The translations under genes and the position numbers were made by a program. Positions 34,420-41,520 of a stretch of 64,000 bases of DNA are shown piece by piece (positions within the stretch are counted from its first letter, which is position 1; each line of letters starts with the position of its first letter). The stretch covers positions 1 to 64,000 of the forward strand of contig JAYRXX010000069.1 in NCBI GenBank assembly GCA_041917295.1, written 5' to 3'. Source of the stretch: JADKHR01 sp041917295 (lineage in GTDB: Bacteria > Elusimicrobiota > Elusimicrobia > FEN-1173). The notes beneath the pieces are model-generated. The model saw only the letters and a list, made by a program, of their open reading frames with translations. It had not been told where the DNA came from and searched no databases.

Positions 34420-35111
34420 GCGCCCGTCCGGCAAAAAACGGGTCGTTGACGATTGCCATCGACGGGCCGGCGGGAGCGGGAAAATCCACGTCGGCGAAGG
34501 ACCTGGCGAACGCCCTGGGATTGCGTTACATCGACACCGGGGCCATGTACCGCGGGGTGGCGTGGGCGGTGGTACAGGCGGGGGTTGTCCCCGACGATCG
34601 CAAACGGGTTCGCGCGGTGCTGGCGCGCACGGCGTTGACGGTTACCGACGGGGCACAGCCGAGCCTGTTGGTGAACGGGCGGGATGTTTCAACGCAATTG
34701 CGAACGCCCGACGTGGGGGAAGCCGCGAGCCGGTTGGCCACGGTGCCCGAGGTGCGGACGTATTTGGTGCGCACCCAGCGGAAAATGGCCCGCGGCGGCG
34801 GGGTGGTGATGGAAGGGCGCGACATCGGCACGGTGGTGTTGCCCCGGGCCGACATCAAATTTTTCCTGGACGCGTCGGTTGAAGAGCGTGCCCGACGGCG
34901 GTGGAAAGAACTCCGCGCCAAAGGCCGGTCCGAGCCCCGGTCGGCCATTGAGGCGGCCATTCGCGAACGGGACCACCGCGACCGCACCCGGGCGGTATCG
35001 CCGTTGCGGGCCGCCGACGACGCGGTGGTTTTGGACACCACACGCGATTCGCGCGCGCGTGTGAAACGGATGTTGTTGGATTGGGTTTGTCGAAAAACGG
35101 GTGTCTGTTGA
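34416..35111 (+). CDS. cmk: Cytidylate kinase
   Basis: Phosphorylates CMP and dCMP. The 231-residue protein starts at GTG 34416, overlapping the aroA stop. The P-loop IDGPAGAGKST is at residues 15-25. YIDTGAMYRGVAW, RGGGVVMEGRDIGTVVLP and DASVEERARRRWKEL are diagnostic, as is the C-terminal VLDTTRDSR. aroA-cmk adjacency is common in bacteria; the usual third gene, rpsA, is absent here and replaced by plsC. Confidence 0.97.
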   Translation: MSARPAKNGSLTIAIDGPAGAGKSTSAKDLANALGLRYIDTGAMYRGVAWAVVQAGVVPDDRKRVRAVLARTALTVTDGAQPSLLVNGRDVSTQLRTPDVGEAASRLATVPEVRTYLVRTQRKMARGGGVVMEGRDIGTVVLPRADIKFFLDASVEERARRRWKELRAKGRSEPRSAIEAAIRERDHRDRTRAVSPLRAADDAVVLDTTRDSRARVKRMLLDWVCRKTGVC

Positions 35112-35146
35112 CGAACCCAAGCGAGGCGCGCGACGTTTCATCCCCG

Positions 35147-35776
35147 ATGACCTTGAACCCGGGGGGACTGGCGGGGATCGTGTCGCGGATTTTGTACGCC
35201 ACCGGCCATCGGATGTTTCGAATTTTGTACGCCGTCGGGTGGCGATGCGCGGTGTACGGACGGGACCATGTCCCCGCCGATGGGCCGGTTCTTTTGGCGT
35301 GCAACCACGCGTCGTTCGCCGATCCGCCGTTGGTGGGGTCCAGTTTGGATCGCCCGTTGTATTTTATGGCGAAAGAAGAATTGTTTCGGATCCCGTTGTT
35401 CGGGGCCGTGTTGCGAGGGGTGCATGCGTTTCCGGTGCGTCGGTCGCGCGGGGACGTGGGCGCGTTTCGCACGGCCCAACGGCTCTTGGCGGCCGGGGGC
35501 GCGTTGATTTTGTTTCCCGAAGGCCGTCGACGGCGCGACGGGGTGTTGGGCCCGCCCAAAGCGGGCGTGGGGTGGTTGGCGATTCAGTCGGGGGCGCCGG
35601 TGGTGCCGGTGTATGTTCACAACACGCACCGCATGGCGCGGTTTCCGGCGGTGTCGGTGCGGTTTGGGGCCCCGTTGACGGTCAATCCCGGCGAACCCGC
35701 CGACGCGTTCGCCCAACGGGTGATGGCCGCCATCGCGGGACTCAAGGAGACGGTTCAGTATGGACGCGAAAATTAA
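35147..35776 (+). CDS. plsC: 1-acyl-sn-glycerol-3-phosphate acyltransferase
   Basis: Membrane-associated enzyme that makes phosphatidic acid from lysophosphatidate. The catalytic NHASFADPP (HX4D) and the FPEGRRRRDG glycerol-phosphate motif are present, along with a hydrophobic N-terminus. The ATG at 35147 gives 209 residues. A TTG at 35108 that overlaps the cmk stop would give 222 and fits the tight spacing of this operon. Neither has a good ribosome binding site. The 3' end overlaps the small membrane gene. Confidence 0.92.
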   Translation: MTLNPGGLAGIVSRILYATGHRMFRILYAVGWRCAVYGRDHVPADGPVLLACNHASFADPPLVGSSLDRPLYFMAKEELFRIPLFGAVLRGVHAFPVRRSRGDVGAFRTAQRLLAAGGALILFPEGRRRRDGVLGPPKAGVGWLAIQSGAPVVPVYVHNTHRMARFPAVSVRFGAPLTVNPGEPADAFAQRVMAAIAGLKETVQYGREN

Positions 35777-35951
35777 GCCTCTTTTGCAGGCGCTGGTGGT
35801 GGCGGTTCTCTATTTGATTTTGTTTGTGATCATCACGCCGCCCTTGTTGAAAGTGTTGGACAAACCTTTCGGGAAGGTCGTTTATGGGATATTGGTTTTG
35901 GGAGGCGTGGGGGTGGCCGTTCGGTTGCGCCATTTGGCGCATCGGTTGTGA
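35760..35951 (+). CDS. Small two-span membrane protein
   Basis: A 63-residue protein with two predicted membrane segments (about residues 8-27 and 40-55) joined by a short basic hairpin (KVLDKPFGK), and a basic C-terminus. It overlaps plsC by 17 bases and has AAGGAGACGG before the ATG, so it is translated with the operon. I do not recognise a family. It is the last gene of the run that begins at murC. Confidence 0.65.
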   Translation: MDAKIKPLLQALVVAVLYLILFVIITPPLLKVLDKPFGKVVYGILVLGGVGVAVRLRHLAHRL

Positions 35952-35962
35952 AAATATATTAC

Positions 35963-35990
35963 TTGCAATTCCGTTCGTATTTGCTAAATT
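35963..35990 (+). promoter_or_regulatory. Promoter for the DUF4912-GH57 pair
   Basis: TTGCAA (35963-35968) and TAAATT (35985-35990) are 16 bases apart, the latter preceded by TGC as in extended -10 boxes. A 10-base palindrome GCTGATCAGC lies at about 36011-36020, downstream of the expected start site. Confidence 0.55.
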
Positions 35991-36075
35991 ATCGTTCAGA
36001 AGTATCGATCGCTGATCAGCGCGGCGACAAGCGCACCACTCATCACGATTTACAAAGGATCGCATCCGCTTTCAG

Positions 36076-36939
36076 ATGACGTCTCACGTCAACGCGCCTT
36101 CCTCTGGTTCCGCCCCGCGGCCGGTTCCCCCGGCCAGCGCCGGTCCGTTGCCCAAAGAGTACGGCGTCACCCGTTTGGTCATTCTTCCGCGCGACCCCCG
36201 CTGGATTCACGCTTATTGGGAAGTGGCTCCCTACACCTGGGACGAAGCCCGCAAACAGTTCGGCGACCTGCTCAAGTCCGGTCGGCCGGTTCTTCGGGTT
36301 CATTCCACGCGGTCGGGCAAATCCGACTTTTTCGACGTGGACGTTCGCGTGGACGCGCGCAACTGGTATGTGCACTCCCCGGAACCGGACGGCGATTGGC
36401 ATGCGGAGCTGGGGCTGGTTTTGCCCGACGGGCGATTTGTGTTGCTGGCCATTTCCAATCGGATCCGCCTGCCGGCGGGCCAGGTGTCGGATATCACCGA
36501 CGAGCGATGGGGTGTTTTGCAGGCGGATTGGGAACGGTTGTTTGAGCTGTCCGGCGGAGGGCGGCTGGGGGCCGGGTCGTTGGACGTGGTCAAAATTTTG
36601 GCTCAACGCTGGGAATTGCTTCGCAACGTGTCGTCGGCGTCCTTGATTCCCACGTCGCCGGGCGGCGCCAGCTGGGGCCGGATGCCCTCGTTGAAAAAAG
36701 AAAAAGGGTTTTGGCTTGTGGCCGACACCGAAGTTATTGTCTACGGCGCCACGGAACCCGACGCGTCTTTGACGTTCCAGGGCCGTCCGGTGACGTTGAA
36801 CCCCGACGGCACGTTCTCGTTTCGGTTTTCTCTTCCCGACGGCGAACAGGTGTTTCCCATCCACGCCACCCACCGCGACGGGGATCTGTCGCGGTCCATT
36901 GAGTTTCGGGTGACGCGACGGTCCCGCAAGAGCGAATAG
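36076..36939 (+). CDS. DUF4912 domain protein
   Basis: A 287-residue cytoplasmic protein. The DUF4912 region is at about residues 25-150 (RLVILPRDPRWIHAYWEV, then FDVDVRVDARNWYV and ELGLVLPDGRFVLLAISNRI), an all-beta fold related to carbohydrate-binding modules. A second beta-rich segment near residues 215-275 (VYGATEPDASLTFQGRPVTLNPDGTF) looks like an Ig/CBM-type module. The stop is immediately followed by the GH57 gene, whose GTG overlaps it by one base. A role in glucan binding next to the branching enzyme is inference from domain and context. Confidence 0.85.
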   Translation: MTSHVNAPSSGSAPRPVPPASAGPLPKEYGVTRLVILPRDPRWIHAYWEVAPYTWDEARKQFGDLLKSGRPVLRVHSTRSGKSDFFDVDVRVDARNWYVHSPEPDGDWHAELGLVLPDGRFVLLAISNRIRLPAGQVSDITDERWGVLQADWERLFELSGGGRLGAGSLDVVKILAQRWELLRNVSSASLIPTSPGGASWGRMPSLKKEKGFWLVADTEVIVYGATEPDASLTFQGRPVTLNPDGTFSFRFSLPDGEQVFPIHATHRDGDLSRSIEFRVTRRSRKSE

Positions 36940-38537
36940 TGTCCGATCCCCAAGGGTACCTCAACCTCGTTCTCCACGCGCATCTGCCTTACGTCCGGCA
37001 TCCGGAATACCCCGACTTTTTGGAAGAAGATTGGTTTTACGAAGCGATTACGGAAACCTACGTTCCCATCCTGGACATCTTGGAACGGTTGGCGTCCGAA
37101 AAAATTTCGTTCCGCATCAGCATGTCCCTCACGCCGCCTTTGTGCAACATGTTGTCGGACGATCTGTTGATGACCCGTTACCGGGCGAAACTGGAAAAAT
37201 TGCTGGAACTGGCCGAAAAAGAGGTGGTGCGCACGCGTTCGTTGCCCGCGGCGTTTCAGGAAACGGCCGCCATGTATTTGGGCAAGTTCCGGCGGGTCAA
37301 AGAAATTGTGGACGGGTGCGGCGGACGGTTGCTGAACCGCTTTAAGGCTTTGCAGGATTACGGGTTGCTCGAAATCATCACCTGCGGGGCCACCCACGGG
37401 TATCTGCCGCTCATGATCCACGAAGAGTCTCGCCGGGCCCAAATCCGGATCGCGGTGCAGGATTACCAGCGCCATTTCGGTCGTTCGCCCCGGGGGATTT
37501 GGCTTCCCGAATGCGCTTACGCGCCGGGCGTGGACGCGATTTTAAAAGAGAACGGCATCCGGTTTTCGTTTCTGGATTCCCACGGGATTTTATTTTCCAA
37601 ACCGCGGCCGCGCTACGGGGTGTTCGCGCCGTTGTATTCTCCGGGCGGAGTGGCCTTTTTTGGGCGCGACATGGAAACCGCCCACCAGGTCTGGTCCGCC
37701 GAGCAGGGCTACCCCGGCGATTTCAATTACCGTGAATTTTACCGCGACATCGGCTACGATCTGGACTACAATTACATCCGGCCTTATTTGCACGACGACG
37801 GGGTGCGGCGCAACACGGGGATCAAGTATCATCGGGTCACAGGCCGGGTGGCGTTGGCCGACAAGGAACCGTATGTGCCGTCCCGGGCCCGAGCCACGGC
37901 GGCCAGCCACGCGGGCAACTTTTTGTTCAACCGGGAACGGCAGGTGGAATATTTAAAGAACGTCATGAACCGTCCGCCGTTGGTCACGTCGGTGTACGAC
38001 GCGGAACTGTTCGGCCACTGGTGGTTTGAGGGACCGGACTTTTTGGATTCCCTGTTGCGCAAAATTCATTTCGACCAATCCGCCGTAAAAACCATCCACG
38101 CCGTGGACTATTTGCAAAAGTTTCCGGAACACCAAATCGCGGAACCGGAACCGTCCAGTTGGGGGGACAAGGGCTACCACGAAGTTTGGCTCAACGCGTC
38201 CAACGATTGGGTGTACCCCCACCTGCACATCGCGTCGGAACGGATGATTCACCTGGCCAACGTTCATCCGAACGCGGAGGGGATTTTGCGCCGTTACTTG
38301 AACCAAGCGGCGCGGGAGTTGCTGTTGGCGCAATCGTCCGACTGGGCGTTTCTCATGACGGTGGGGACCGCCCGGCAATATTCCGAAAAGCGCACCCGCG
38401 ACCACGTCGCGCGGTTTTTGGATTTGTTCCATCGCATCCAGGAGAACCGCCTGGACGAAGGCTTTTTGTCCCACCTGGAATCCATCGACAACCTGTTTCC
38501 CCACATCGACTACCGCGCTTACCAAAGCGCATCGTAA
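36939..38537 (+). CDS. GH57 family 1,4-alpha-glucan branching enzyme-like protein
   Basis: Glycoside hydrolase family 57 with a C-terminal DUF1957-type helical domain, 532 residues, GTG start. LHAHLPYVRHPEYPDFLEE is the N-terminal region I. The predicted nucleophile is E191 in WLPECAY and the acid/base D354 in SVYDAELFGHWWFEG. The C-terminal part (KGYHEVWLNASNDWVYPHLH, later SSDWAFLMTVGTA) is typical of the branching enzyme group. It would make alpha-1,6 branches in glycogen. The DUF4912 gene directly upstream is probably its partner. Confidence 0.9.
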   Translation: MSDPQGYLNLVLHAHLPYVRHPEYPDFLEEDWFYEAITETYVPILDILERLASEKISFRISMSLTPPLCNMLSDDLLMTRYRAKLEKLLELAEKEVVRTRSLPAAFQETAAMYLGKFRRVKEIVDGCGGRLLNRFKALQDYGLLEIITCGATHGYLPLMIHEESRRAQIRIAVQDYQRHFGRSPRGIWLPECAYAPGVDAILKENGIRFSFLDSHGILFSKPRPRYGVFAPLYSPGGVAFFGRDMETAHQVWSAEQGYPGDFNYREFYRDIGYDLDYNYIRPYLHDDGVRRNTGIKYHRVTGRVALADKEPYVPSRARATAASHAGNFLFNRERQVEYLKNVMNRPPLVTSVYDAELFGHWWFEGPDFLDSLLRKIHFDQSAVKTIHAVDYLQKFPEHQIAEPEPSSWGDKGYHEVWLNASNDWVYPHLHIASERMIHLANVHPNAEGILRRYLNQAARELLLAQSSDWAFLMTVGTARQYSEKRTRDHVARFLDLFHRIQENRLDEGFLSHLESIDNLFPHIDYRAYQSAS

Positions 38538-38558
38538 AAATCGCGAAAGGAGTTCATC

Positions 38559-38906
38559 ATGGGCATTTTAAACGAGTTCAAGCAATTTGCCATGCGCGGA
38601 AACGTGGTGGACATGGCCGTGGGGGTTGTGATCGGCGGCGCGTTTGGTAAAATTGTCACGTCGTTGGTCAACGACATGGTGATGCCGGTGGTGGGCGCCT
38701 TGACCGGCGGCGTGGACATCAAAGACAAGGCCCTGACGTTGACGGCGCCGGTGGAAGGCGTTGCGCCGGTGACGTTGCGGTACGGGGCGTTTATCAACAC
38801 CGTCTTGGACTTTTTGATCATTGCGTTCGCCATTTTTATCGCCATAAAAATGATGAACAAATTGGCGCGAACCAACGTCGCCAGCATTGCCGGACCGAAC
38901 AAGTAA
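38559..38906 (+). CDS. mscL: Large-conductance mechanosensitive channel
   Basis: Inner-membrane pentameric channel that opens under hypo-osmotic shock. The 115-residue length is normal. LNEFKQFAMRGNVVDMAVGVVIGGAFGKIV is split between the N-terminal helix and TM1. TM2 is LDFLIIAFAIFIAIKMMNKL, with a periplasmic loop in between. The ATG follows GAAAGGAG. Confidence 0.97.
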   Translation: MGILNEFKQFAMRGNVVDMAVGVVIGGAFGKIVTSLVNDMVMPVVGALTGGVDIKDKALTLTAPVEGVAPVTLRYGAFINTVLDFLIIAFAIFIAIKMMNKLARTNVASIAGPNK

Positions 38907-38919
38907 GGGGGAATGGGAC

Positions 38920-40080
38920 ATGAAACGTGGAATTTTGGGAGGAATTTTTTTTGTCGGATTGACAATGATGGCGGTGGCCGGAGATGCCACGGGCCGGATC
39001 GGGGTGGGGGGCGCGGGTGGGTGGGCGGACTTGTTGGCCCGTAAAGACGACAAGCGTGGCACCAATGGGGATTCGTTTCACTCCCTGTGGCTTCGGCTGG
39101 GGCTGAGTAAAAAAAACGAACTGGTGTTCGGCTATGACTCGATTCAGGTTAAGATCAAAGACGATTCATCCGCGAACAGTATCCGCCTTCGTCCGGTGAC
39201 GGTGGGCTTATGGCATTCGTTTCGGCCGGACAGTCGGTTGGTTCCGGTGGCCCTGTTGAGTGTTGGCGCCGCGGATGTCCGTGGTTTGGACCCCACAGGC
39301 GAGGAAAAGTCCCAAACCGCTTTTGCGACCCAGGGAGGCCTGGGAGGCGAATATTTCATCGCCGACTGGGTCAGCGTGGGGGCCTTAGCGCGGGTACATT
39401 ACGTGCTCAACGAGTCTCACAACGATCGGACGGAGGCCACCGCTTACACGCTGGGCGTCATGGCAAACTTGTTTTGGGGTGGGTCCCCGGCTCCGGAAAA
39501 AAGGGTGGTCCAAGAGCCGGTTCCTGTCGTTGTGATCCCGGTGGACAGTGATGGAGACGGTGTGGCTGACGATGTGGACGCGTGCCCTCAGACGCCGGCT
39601 GGAACCGCGGTGGACGTGACGGGGTGCCCCCGGGATTCCGACAGAGACGGTGTGATCGATGGGGCCGACCAATGCCCCAACACGCCGGCGGGATCTTTGG
39701 TGAACGCCGAGGGGTGTTCCACCGAAAAAGTGTCGGTGACGTTGGACGTGAAATTTGCTTCCGGAAAATCGGACTTAAGTTCCGCGTCCGACCCCCAGCT
39801 CGGCAAGGCGGCGGACTTTATGAAACGGTTTCCCGAGACCTCGGTGGAAATTGCGGGTTACACAGACAACGTGGGATCCCCCGCGAAGAACAAAGCCCTG
39901 TCTCTACAACGGGCTCAGGCGGTTCGCAAGGCTTTGGTGGAACGGTTCGGCATCGCGGCCGAACGGGTAACGGCGAAGGGATACGGGATCGCATCGCCGG
40001 TGGCCAGCAACGCCACGGCGGAAGGGCGCGCCGCCAATCGGCGGGTTGTGGCCACGGTGTCGGCCACCAAAAAGCAATAG
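38920..40080 (+). CDS. OmpA-family protein with TSP type-3 repeats
   Basis: An outer-membrane protein of 386 residues from ATG 38920. A signal peptide (about residues 1-22) leads into an N-terminal beta-barrel-like region (about 25-190). Calcium-binding thrombospondin type-3 repeats follow (DSDGDGVADDVDACPQTPAG and DSDRDGVIDGADQCPNTPAG), then a C-terminal OmpA domain. In the latter, GYTDNVGSPAKNKALSLQRA and ANRRV are the peptidoglycan-binding motif. It links the outer membrane to the wall. Eleven bases separate it from the DUF481 gene. Confidence 0.92.
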   Translation: MKRGILGGIFFVGLTMMAVAGDATGRIGVGGAGGWADLLARKDDKRGTNGDSFHSLWLRLGLSKKNELVFGYDSIQVKIKDDSSANSIRLRPVTVGLWHSFRPDSRLVPVALLSVGAADVRGLDPTGEEKSQTAFATQGGLGGEYFIADWVSVGALARVHYVLNESHNDRTEATAYTLGVMANLFWGGSPAPEKRVVQEPVPVVVIPVDSDGDGVADDVDACPQTPAGTAVDVTGCPRDSDRDGVIDGADQCPNTPAGSLVNAEGCSTEKVSVTLDVKFASGKSDLSSASDPQLGKAADFMKRFPETSVEIAGYTDNVGSPAKNKALSLQRAQAVRKALVERFGIAAERVTAKGYGIASPVASNATAEGRAANRRVVATVSATKKQ

Positions 40081-40090
40081 GAGACGAAGG

Positions 40091-40810
40091 ATGAAACAAT
40101 TATCCGTTCTGGTTCTATCTCTTGTCGGGGGGTGTTCTCTGGTTTTAGCGGAAGGGCCGGTCAAAAATTGGAAGAACGAAACACAACTCACGTTTTTGTC
40201 CGCCCGCGGCAACAGCCAATCGCGCACGGTGGGCGCCGGCGAGAAATTTAACTGGGAAAAAGACAAAACCGCCCTGGAGTTGTGGGCCCACGCGCTCAAC
40301 GTGGAAAGCGACAATCAACGCACGTCGGAACGCTACGACGCCGGTGAAAAGGCCGAATGGAAGTTGACGGGTCGCAATTACCTGTTTGAGCGGGCGCAGT
40401 GGGAATCCAACCGATTCGCGGGGTACAGCCATCGCTACGACGCTTCGGTGGGCGTGGGGCGCGAACTGATGAAAACCAAGGCGGACGACCTGTTCGGCGA
40501 AATCGGCGGCGGTTACATTAACGAACAACGGGTCAAAGCCCCTCGCAATGATTTTGCTTCCGGTCGTTTGTATGGGAAATATGTGCGGGAAATATCGAAG
40601 ACGTCCTCGTTTTCCCAGGACGGGGAATATCTTCACAATTTTGATGACCCCAACGGGTACCGCGTCAACACCGAGACCGCCCTCAAAGCGTCCCTGTCGA
40701 CAAGGATGGCCCTGAAAGTCTCTTACACCTGGAAACACGTTCACGAACCCCCCGCCGGGTTTAAACGGGACGACAGTCTCACTCTTCTGTCGCTCCTGAT
40801 CAACTACTAA
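40091..40810 (+). CDS. DUF481 outer-membrane protein (YdiY-like)
   Basis: A 239-residue protein with a signal peptide ending near LAEGP, followed by amphipathic beta strands. TQLTFLSARGNSQSRTVGAG, the RYDAG and WESNRFAGYSHRYD strands and a terminal YTWKHVHEPPAGFKRDDSL...LINY are typical of DUF481, a small barrel family first noted as salt-induced. It follows the OmpA-like gene with its own GAGACGAAGG ribosome binding site and is likely co-transcribed with it. Confidence 0.9.
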   Translation: MKQLSVLVLSLVGGCSLVLAEGPVKNWKNETQLTFLSARGNSQSRTVGAGEKFNWEKDKTALELWAHALNVESDNQRTSERYDAGEKAEWKLTGRNYLFERAQWESNRFAGYSHRYDASVGVGRELMKTKADDLFGEIGGGYINEQRVKAPRNDFASGRLYGKYVREISKTSSFSQDGEYLHNFDDPNGYRVNTETALKASLSTRMALKVSYTWKHVHEPPAGFKRDDSLTLLSLLINY

Positions 40811-40851
40811 CCCGAAATCCCTCGCCTTTGCCGTCTCGGTCCTCGAGCCCA

Positions 40852-40881
40852 ACTGAACTTTCCGGGCTAACCCGGTTCAGT
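40852..40881 (+). repeat. Inverted repeat after the DUF481 gene
   Basis: ACTGAA (40852-40857) pairs with TTCAGT (40876-40881), and CCGGG/CCCGG forms an inner stem. No T-run follows. It is probably a transcript-end structure. Further on, CCCCG/CGGGG near 40950-40966 is a second small hairpin. The rest of the 40811-41003 gap shows nothing I recognise. Confidence 0.45.
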
Positions 40882-41003
40882 CCACCGGTCTATTTCGTCG
40901 ATAAGAGCCGAAAAATTTTTTTCCACACTCTGTCGACGGGGGCCCCGCGTCGAACGGGGAGTCCCGGCGAGTTTTTGTTTTCTTCTCTCAACGATGGGGG
41001 GGC

Positions 41004-41033
41004 TTGACAACGGGGTAAGGGTTTCGCTATTAT
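41004..41033 (+). promoter_or_regulatory. groESL promoter
   Basis: A consensus TTGACA (41004-41009) and TATTAT (41028-41033) are 18 bases apart, the strongest sigma-70 promoter in the window. The start site would fall near 41040, inside the CIRCE-like repeat. Confidence 0.75.
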
Positions 41034-41038
41034 TATCA

Positions 41039-41055
41039 CACTCCGCCGGCGAGTG
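41039..41055 (+). promoter_or_regulatory. CIRCE-like operator
   Basis: CACTC (41039-41043) and GAGTG (41051-41055) form the core of the CIRCE element bound by HrcA, with GAGTGCT on the right. The consensus has nine bases between the arms (TTAGCACTC-N9-GAGTGCTAA); here there are seven and the outer left bases match poorly. The position, just at the start site before groES, is exactly as expected. Confidence 0.55.
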
Positions 41056-41066
41056 CTTGTTTTGAA

Positions 41067-41132
41067 ATGAAACAACGGTGTTTGATCGACGGAGAAAAGC
41101 CAACGGCGCGGTTCGCGCCCTTGGCTTTTTAA
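41067..41132 (+). other. 21-codon leader reading frame spanning a hairpin
   Basis: An ATG at 41067 opens a frame of 21 codons ending at TAA 41130-41132. It covers the whole hairpin at 41099-41130. No Shine-Dalgarno sequence precedes it. It could be a leader peptide, or simply chance in a short leader. Confidence 0.3.
41099..41130 (+). terminator. Terminator-like hairpin inside the groESL leader
   Basis: GCCAA-GGCGCG (41099-41110) pairs with CGCGCC-TTGGC (41114-41125), with small bulges and a short GTT loop, followed by TTTTT. It lies between the promoter and the groES ribosome binding site, where a full terminator would attenuate transcription. Confidence 0.65.
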
Positions 41133-41187
41133 CGGTTGAAAAACTAGCAGTCGATTGCTTTGATTGCCAAATAACAAGGAGGCAGAT

Positions 41188-41505
41188 ATGGCAGACGCAG
41201 TTCTCACCAAGGTAAAAATTCGGCCCCTCGGGGACCGAGTGGTTGTGAAACCTTTGGACAAGGAAAAGCAGGAACGGGGCGGTTTGATCATCCCGGACAC
41301 GGCCAAGGAAAAACCCCAGGAAGGCGAAATTGTTGCCGCCGGCAAAGGGAAAACAACGGACGACGGGAAATTGATCCCCATGGACGTAAAAGTGGGCGAC
41401 AAAATTCTCTACGGAAAATATTCGGGCACCGAAATCAAGATGGACGGCGATGAGTACCTGATCATGCATCAGGAAGACATCCTCGGCGTTCTTGACGCGA
41501 AATAA
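41188..41505 (+). CDS. groES: Co-chaperonin GroES
   Basis: Heptameric lid of the GroEL folding chamber, 105 residues. IRPLGDRVVVKP opens the fold, the mobile loop is KEKQERGGLIIPDTAKEK and the roof region follows. YGKYSGTEIKMDGDEYLIM is the conserved C-terminal part. The ATG follows AAGGAGGCAGAT, a leader sequence repeated almost exactly before groEL. Confidence 0.98.
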   Translation: MADAVLTKVKIRPLGDRVVVKPLDKEKQERGGLIIPDTAKEKPQEGEIVAAGKGKTTDDGKLIPMDVKVGDKILYGKYSGTEIKMDGDEYLIMHQEDILGVLDAK

Positions 41506-41520
41506 GGAGGCAGACATCCC

